From the NCBI GenBank assembly GCA_036374835.1, contig DASUTB010000001.1, positions 62,001 to 126,000 of the forward strand: a stretch of DNA of 64,000 nt. Reading direction: 5' to 3'. Positions 59,777-64,000 of this stretch are shown here, one piece after another (position 1 is the first letter of the stretch; each line of letters begins with the position of its first letter). The translations under genes and the position numbers were made by a program. The DNA is from DASUTB01 sp036374835 (lineage in GTDB: Bacteria; Actinomycetota; Actinomycetes; Jiangellales; Jiangellaceae). The notes below the pieces were generated by a model. It worked only from the letters and a program-made list of their open reading frames with translations. It made no database searches and was not told the DNA's origin.

Positions 59777-60319
59777 GTGCGCCTCTTCGCAGCTCTGGTT
59801 CCTTCGGCGGAGGCGATTGATCACCTGAAAGAGGCGGTGCAGCCGCTGCGGGATGACGCGCTGCGCTGGACGTCGGTCGCCGACTGGCATCTGACGCTGG
59901 CGTTCTACGGCGAACTGGACGAAGCGCGGCTTCCTGATCTGGAGGAGCGACTCACCCGTGCGGCACGCCGGCACAGCGCTGTCTCGCTGGCGCTGAAAGG
60001 GGCCGGGCGGTTCGGCAAGCACACGCTGTGGGTGGGATGCGCGGGCGAGTTGCCGGCTGTGCGCCGGCTCGCCCAGTCGGCGATCGCGGCGGGACGGCGT
60101 GCCGGCGCGGACGTGGACGACAAGCGCCGGTTCAACGCCCACGTGACACTTGCGCGTGCATATCGGAATCGTCCCGCGGACCTGCGTCCCTACGTGGCGG
60201 CGCTCGCCGAGTACGAGGGACCTGCATGGGTCGGACGCGAGGTGCAGCTCATCCAGTCCCGCCTCGGCGCCGGGCGCCCTCGCTACGAAACGATCCTCTC
60301 AGCCCCGCTGGCCGCCTGA
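59777..60319 (+). CDS. thpR: RNA 2',3'-cyclic phosphodiesterase (2H family)
   Basis: A 180-residue 2H phosphoesterase. The two HxTx motifs are HLTL (near residue 38) and HVTL (near residue 122), spaced as in ThpR. The enzyme hydrolyses 2',3'-cyclic phosphates of RNA, and in vitro can ligate tRNA halves. GTG at 59777 (MRLFAALVPS) is chosen because CATGAT (59764-59769) lies 7 nt before it. It lies 34 bp upstream of a methyltransferase gene. Confidence 0.9.
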   Translation: MRLFAALVPSAEAIDHLKEAVQPLRDDALRWTSVADWHLTLAFYGELDEARLPDLEERLTRAARRHSAVSLALKGAGRFGKHTLWVGCAGELPAVRRLAQSAIAAGRRAGADVDDKRRFNAHVTLARAYRNRPADLRPYVAALAEYEGPAWVGREVQLIQSRLGAGRPRYETILSAPLAA

Positions 60320-60353
60320 TTCGCCAGCGTGCCGGGCAGGGGAGAATGGGAGC

Positions 60354-61529
60354 GTGCCTGAACCGCTCCAGCCCGTGCTCGACGAGATCCGCACCGTCGT
60401 GCTCGATCCGGATCGGCTCGTCCGGGCGGTCGCGGCCGGACGGCGGAAAGGCGCCCACCCGGACTACCGCCGCGCGGAGCTGAGGTGGGTCGACATCAAG
60501 GCGGGACAGCGGCTCCAGGTCGTCCGCTACTCGGCGACGCAGGCGTTCACCGACAACCTCGACCCGGTCGGGGCAAAGGCGATGGTGGAAACGTTGCTCG
60601 CCGAGCCGTACGGGAACTGGCACGTCACGACGACGTCGGGCACGACGCAGGTCCGGATCACGAAGTCGGGCGAAGCCGTCGTCCATCGCTCGGCCGTCCC
60701 GGACGCCCGTCCGGACACGTCGCACGATCGGACCAAGCCGCGGCTGCTCGATCCGTCCGACGAGCTGTTCCGGGCGCTCGGCATTGCGGACGCGCACGGC
60801 AAGATCAAGCCGTCGCGGCGGGACAAGTATCACCAGGTCGAGGAGTTCGTCCGCGCGCTCGAGCCAGTGATGGAGCCGGTGCGCGGCGCGGCCGGTGACG
60901 GCGAAGTGCGTGTCGTCGACCTCGGCTGCGGGAACGCCTACCTGAGTTTTGCGGCGTACCGGTGGTTGGCTCGCGACGTTCCGGTGCGGTTGACCGGGGT
61001 CGATGTCAAGGAGGCGGCGCGCAAGCGTAATACGCGCATCGCCGGGGAGCTCGGCTGGTCGGGCCGGGTCGAGTTCGTGGCCGGCGAAATCGGGACGGCG
61101 GACGTCCCCCCTCCTCACCTCGCCATGGCCCTGCACGCCTGCGACACCGCGACGGACGACGCGCTGGCTCGAGCCGTTCAATGGCGGGCGCCGGTGATCA
61201 TGGCCGCCCCGTGCTGTCACCACGACATCCAGCGGCAGCTACGCGAAGCCGGAACCGCGCCCGAACCGTACGGAGCATTGACCCGCTACGGAATCCTGCG
61301 GGAACGCTTCGCCGACGTTCTGACCGATGCACTGCGTGCCTTGATACTGCGGCTGCACGGCTACCGGGTGTCGGTGATCGAGTTCGTGGCGTCGGCGCAT
61401 ACCCCGCGCAACACCATGATCCGGGCAGTCCGTACGGGTGCCCGTCCCTCATCCGACCTGATCGACGAATACACCAGGCTCACCGAGGAATGGCACGTCT
61501 GTCCCGTCCTGGCCGACCGCCTACGGTGA
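60354..61529 (+). CDS. SAM-dependent methyltransferase
   Basis: A 391-residue protein. VVDLGCGNAYLSFAAYR is motif I for S-adenosylmethionine binding, and AMALHACDTATDDAL and VIMAAPCCHHDIQ follow. The CCHH segment is characteristic of a family of predicted RNA or small-molecule methyltransferases. The first 160 residues may be a substrate-binding domain. The GTG start has a weak GGAG. The substrate is unknown. Confidence 0.85.
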   Translation: MPEPLQPVLDEIRTVVLDPDRLVRAVAAGRRKGAHPDYRRAELRWVDIKAGQRLQVVRYSATQAFTDNLDPVGAKAMVETLLAEPYGNWHVTTTSGTTQVRITKSGEAVVHRSAVPDARPDTSHDRTKPRLLDPSDELFRALGIADAHGKIKPSRRDKYHQVEEFVRALEPVMEPVRGAAGDGEVRVVDLGCGNAYLSFAAYRWLARDVPVRLTGVDVKEAARKRNTRIAGELGWSGRVEFVAGEIGTADVPPPHLAMALHACDTATDDALARAVQWRAPVIMAAPCCHHDIQRQLREAGTAPEPYGALTRYGILRERFADVLTDALRALILRLHGYRVSVIEFVASAHTPRNTMIRAVRTGARPSSDLIDEYTRLTEEWHVCPVLADRLR

Positions 61530-61573
61530 CGGCGCCACCCCTGCGGCCGGGGCTTCGTTGTTCGAAAGGCGTG

Positions 61574-62683
61574 TTACAGCCGTTCTGCGACGTAGTCGAT
61601 GCAGGTCGTGAGTGCTTCGACATCCTCGGGGTCGATCGCGGGGTACATCGCGATCCGCAACTGGTTTCGGCCCAGCTTGCGGTACGGCTCGATGTCCACG
61701 ATGCCGTTCGCGCGCAGTTCGGCGGCGATCGCCGCCGCGTCAACGCCGTCGAAGTCGATCGTGCCGACGACAAGCGAGCGCGCCTTGGGGTCGGTGACGA
61801 ACGGCGTCGCGAACTCCGACTTGTCCGCCCACGTGTACAAGTGGTTCGACGAGGCGGACGTGCGTCCGACGGCGAAGTCCAGCCCGCCGTTGCCGTTGAG
61901 CCAGTCCAGCTGCTCGACCAGCAGGAAGAGGGTGGCGACCGCGGGCGTGTTGTAGGTCTGGTCCTTGCGCGAGTTCTCGATGGCGACGGTCAGATCGAGG
62001 AACGTGGGGACGTACCGCCCGGTCGCGGCGATCTCGTCCACCCGGGCCAGCGCCGCAGGCGACATGGCGGCCAGCCACAGCCCGCCGTCCGACGCGAACG
62101 ACTTCTGCGGGGCGAAGTAGTAGACGTCCGCTTCGCCGATCTCCACGGGTAGCCCGCCGGCACCGCTCGTCGCGTCGATCAGCACGATGGAGTCGCCGGC
62201 ATCGGTGACCCGGCGGACCGGAGCCATCACACCGGTGGACGTTTCGTTGTGCGGCCAGGCGTACACGTCCACGGAGTCGTCGGCCTCCGGCGTTGCCACC
62301 GAGCCGGGTTCGGCCGCAATGACCGCAGGGTTCTCCAGCCAGGGTGCAGCTGCGGTGACCTTGGCGAACTTGCTGGAGAACTCGCCGAACGACAGGTGCT
62401 GCGCCTTGCTGCGCACGAGGCCGAATGCGGCGGCGTCCCAGAACGCGGTGGAACCGCCGTTGCCCAGGACGATCTCGTACCCGTCGGGCAGCTCAAGGAG
62501 GTCGGCGAGGCCGGCGCGGGTGCGTGCCACCAGGTCCTTGACGGCGGGCTTGCGGTGAGACGTGCCCATGACCGCGCCACCGTGCTCAGCCAGAGCGGAC
62601 AGGGCCTCGGGCCGGACCTTGCTCGGACCCGAGCCGAACCGGCCGTCGGCAGGCTTGAGTTCTTCTGGGATGCGAATGGTCAT
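61574..62683 (-). CDS. serC: Phosphoserine aminotransferase
   Basis: A 369-residue PLP enzyme of the actinobacterial SerC type. GSGPSKVRPEAL and MGTSHRKPAVKDLV are N-terminal signatures, and YYFAPQKSFASDGG contains the Lys that binds PLP. It converts 3-phosphohydroxypyruvate to phosphoserine in serine synthesis. It is 181 bp downstream of the citrate synthase gene on the same strand; a palindrome and a family A repeat lie between. Confidence 0.95.
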   Translation of the reverse strand: MTIRIPEELKPADGRFGSGPSKVRPEALSALAEHGGAVMGTSHRKPAVKDLVARTRAGLADLLELPDGYEIVLGNGGSTAFWDAAAFGLVRSKAQHLSFGEFSSKFAKVTAAAPWLENPAVIAAEPGSVATPEADDSVDVYAWPHNETSTGVMAPVRRVTDAGDSIVLIDATSGAGGLPVEIGEADVYYFAPQKSFASDGGLWLAAMSPAALARVDEIAATGRYVPTFLDLTVAIENSRKDQTYNTPAVATLFLLVEQLDWLNGNGGLDFAVGRTSASSNHLYTWADKSEFATPFVTDPKARSLVVGTIDFDGVDAAAIAAELRANGIVDIEPYRKLGRNQLRIAMYPAIDPEDVEALTTCIDYVAERL

Positions 62684-62697
62684 ACCGAAATCTCCAA

Positions 62698-62727
62698 CGT
62701 CGCCCGGACTGGTTCGAACCGGCGACG
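62698..62727. promoter_or_regulatory. Palindrome upstream of serC
   Basis: CGTCGCC (62698-62704) and GGCGACG (62721-62727) are inverted repeats. The right half is preceded by the perfect palindrome GGTTCGAACC (62711-62720). It begins 15 bp before the serC start and could be an operator or an attenuating hairpin. No pairing consistent with a tRNA was found. Confidence 0.35.
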
Positions 62728-62792
62728 ACTCTGTCCCCAGCGGTCCATTGTGCCATCTCCGGCGAGGGGCACCGTGGTTCGGGAGTTGCTTC

Positions 62793-62856
62793 GTAACGGT
62801 TAGCGGCTCGTCGACGGGTCGTTAAGCGGACCGAGGGTTCGTTTACGTGGTCATTC
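62793..62856 (-). repeat. Stop-associated repeat, family A copy 3
   Basis: On the minus strand a 64-nt unit begins GAATGACCACGTAAACG, nine bases after the citrate synthase TAG. It matches the copies at 11831 (about 45 of 64 bases) and 59680. With the 59680 copy it forms an inverted pair around the ThpR-methyltransferase-SerC block. Confidence 0.75.
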
Positions 62857-62864
62857 CGACGCGG

Positions 62865-63968
62865 CTAGGCGGCCCAGGAGCTATCCCAGCCGTCGACGGA
62901 GTCGGCCGGCCGGGTCGGCGGGCCGGAGTACAGTGCGGACGGCCGCACGAGTCGCCCGGTTTTCTTCTGCTCGAGGATGTGCGCGCTCCATCCGGCGGTA
63001 CGCGCGCAGGTGAACATCGAGGTGAACATGTTCGACGGCACTTCGGCGAAATCGAGCACGATCGCGGCCCAGAACTCCACGTTCGTGGCGAGGACCCGGT
63101 CGGGCCTGCGTTCCGCGAGCTCGCTCAGGGCCGCCTTCTCGAAGGCTTCGGCGACCTCGTATCGCGGTGCGCCGAGCCTGCGGGCGACGCGGCGCAGCGT
63201 CCGCGCCCGCGGATCTTCGGCACGATAGACGCGGTGGCCGAAACCCATCAGCCGCTCGCCGGCGTCAAGGACACGCTTGACGTAGCCGAGAGCGTCCCCC
63301 GTGCGCTCGATCTCATCGATCATGGAAAGGACGCGGGACGGGGCGCCGCCGTGCAAGGGGCCACTCATCGCTCCGACCGCGGCGGACAGCGCGGCGGCAA
63401 CGTCGGCGCCGGTCGATGCGACCACGCGGGCGGTGAACGTCGATGCGTTCATGCCGTGCTCGGCGGCCGACGTGAAGTAGGCGTCGAGCGCCTTCACCTG
63501 GGCGGGATCGGGCTCGCCACGCCAGCGGATCATGAAGCGCTCGACGATCGTGTCCGCCTTGTCGATCTCCCGCTGCGGAACCATGGGCAGACCTATGCCG
63601 CGCGCGGACTGGGCGACGAACGAGAGCGCCATCACGGCCGAGCGGGCGAGATCCTCGCGAGCCTGCTCATCAGAGATGTCCAGCAGCGGCTGGAAGCCCC
63701 ATGCCGGTGCGAGCAGGCTGAGCGCGCTCTGAACGTCGACCCGGACGTCTCCGGAGTGCACCGGAATCGGGAACGGCTCGGCCGGTGGCAGGCCCGGCTT
63801 GAACGCGCCGTCGACCAGTAAGCCCCACACGTTCTCGAAGGGGACGCGTCCCACCAGGTCGTCGATGTCGACGCCCCGGTACCGGAGCGCACTGCCCTCC
63901 TTATCGGGCTCGGCGATCTTGGTGTCGAACGCTACGACACCCTCGAGTCCATGATGGACCTCGGTCAT
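62865..63968 (-). CDS. Citrate synthase 2-like enzyme
   Basis: A 367-residue citrate synthase of the shorter actinobacterial type (CitA/GltA-like). MSGPLHGGAPSRVL and MGFGHRVYRAEDPR carry two active-site His residues, and the C terminus (SGPPTRPADSVDGWDSSWAA) is family-like. It condenses oxaloacetate and acetyl-CoA, or methylcitrate-type substrates; the exact role cannot be told. The ATG at 63968 follows GAAGGAG. The stop is followed by a family A repeat. The last 32 bases of the window hold no further gene that I can see. Confidence 0.93.
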   Translation of the reverse strand: MTEVHHGLEGVVAFDTKIAEPDKEGSALRYRGVDIDDLVGRVPFENVWGLLVDGAFKPGLPPAEPFPIPVHSGDVRVDVQSALSLLAPAWGFQPLLDISDEQAREDLARSAVMALSFVAQSARGIGLPMVPQREIDKADTIVERFMIRWRGEPDPAQVKALDAYFTSAAEHGMNASTFTARVVASTGADVAAALSAAVGAMSGPLHGGAPSRVLSMIDEIERTGDALGYVKRVLDAGERLMGFGHRVYRAEDPRARTLRRVARRLGAPRYEVAEAFEKAALSELAERRPDRVLATNVEFWAAIVLDFAEVPSNMFTSMFTCARTAGWSAHILEQKKTGRLVRPSALYSGPPTRPADSVDGWDSSWAA

Positions 63969-64000
63969 GACCACTCCTTCTCGACCCTGCAGCGCCCCGT

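Noticed and set aside
62704..62727. Possible tRNA T-loop (GGTTCGAACC)
   Set aside because: The flanking bases do not form a T-arm, acceptor stem or anticodon arm on either strand; it is a simple palindrome.

Overview
The window is high-GC DNA from an actinobacterium. Supporting signs are a predicted F420-dependent oxidoreductase, DUF3027, DUF2530 and DUF3037 proteins, an actinobacterial-type XPB helicase, ECF sigma factors paired with YCII/DGPF proteins, GTG starts, and many genes whose -10 hexamer sits only 6-7 nt before the start codon (leaderless transcription). The backbone genes XPB, helicase-associated protein, CspB-like protein, MFS, DUF3027, DUF2530, SerC and citrate synthase recall, from memory, the Mycobacterium tuberculosis Rv0861c-Rv0889c neighbourhood. 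The genus cannot be fixed; a Jiangella-like lineage is possible but unproven. I saw no rRNA, tRNA, CRISPR array, prophage or intact insertion sequence.

Layout. 1-9.2 kb: the end of a DDAH-like hydrolase, two YCII proteins, a PRPP synthetase, an ECF sigma factor with a C-terminal extension, a convergent nucleotidyltransferase/HEPN pair, an M50-CBS protease, an aromatic amino acid decarboxylase and a second YCII-sigma operon. 9.2-18.8 kb: a PadR-ABC exporter operon, an S41 peptidase, DUF3224-MarR, a Mut7-C RNase-like protein, a FAD oxidoreductase, a LuxR regulator and a VOC protein. 18.9-24.5 kb: a molybdate regulator and modABC, then a CopB-type P-ATPase behind a CsoR-like operator. 24.5-29 kb: an ArsR-ABC operon, a MITE-like element and a third YCII-sigma operon. 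29-44.5 kb: XPB, an LCP protein, a helicase-associated protein, a HAD-LarE fusion, a HipA-like kinase with DUF3037, a cold-shock protein, MFS, DUF3027 with a sacsin-type ATPase, and a HIT-like protein. 44.5-53.8 kb: an ABC exporter, an RmlD-like reductase, a DUF2530 protein with a long proline-rich tail, and an FMO-BASS-SDR operon with a divergent AraC regulator. 53.9-64 kb: an LLM oxidoreductase with a 5'-3' exonuclease, GNAT, MarR-MFS, a GH1 beta-glucosidase, ThpR, a methyltransferase, SerC and citrate synthase.

Four signals run across genes. (1) A promoter of the form TGTCGA-N17/18-CG(A/T) precedes all three YCII units and a VOC gene, predicting one ECF42-type regulon. (2) Repeats starting GAATGAYCAC sit at the 3' ends of five genes, and in three of them the repeat itself supplies the last Glu codon and the TGA stop. 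Two copies facing each other form a 310-bp MITE-like element with ~62-bp inverted ends. (3) A separate family of intergenic palindromes keeps its stems through compensatory changes. (4) Several local regulators carry palindromes over or next to their own promoters.
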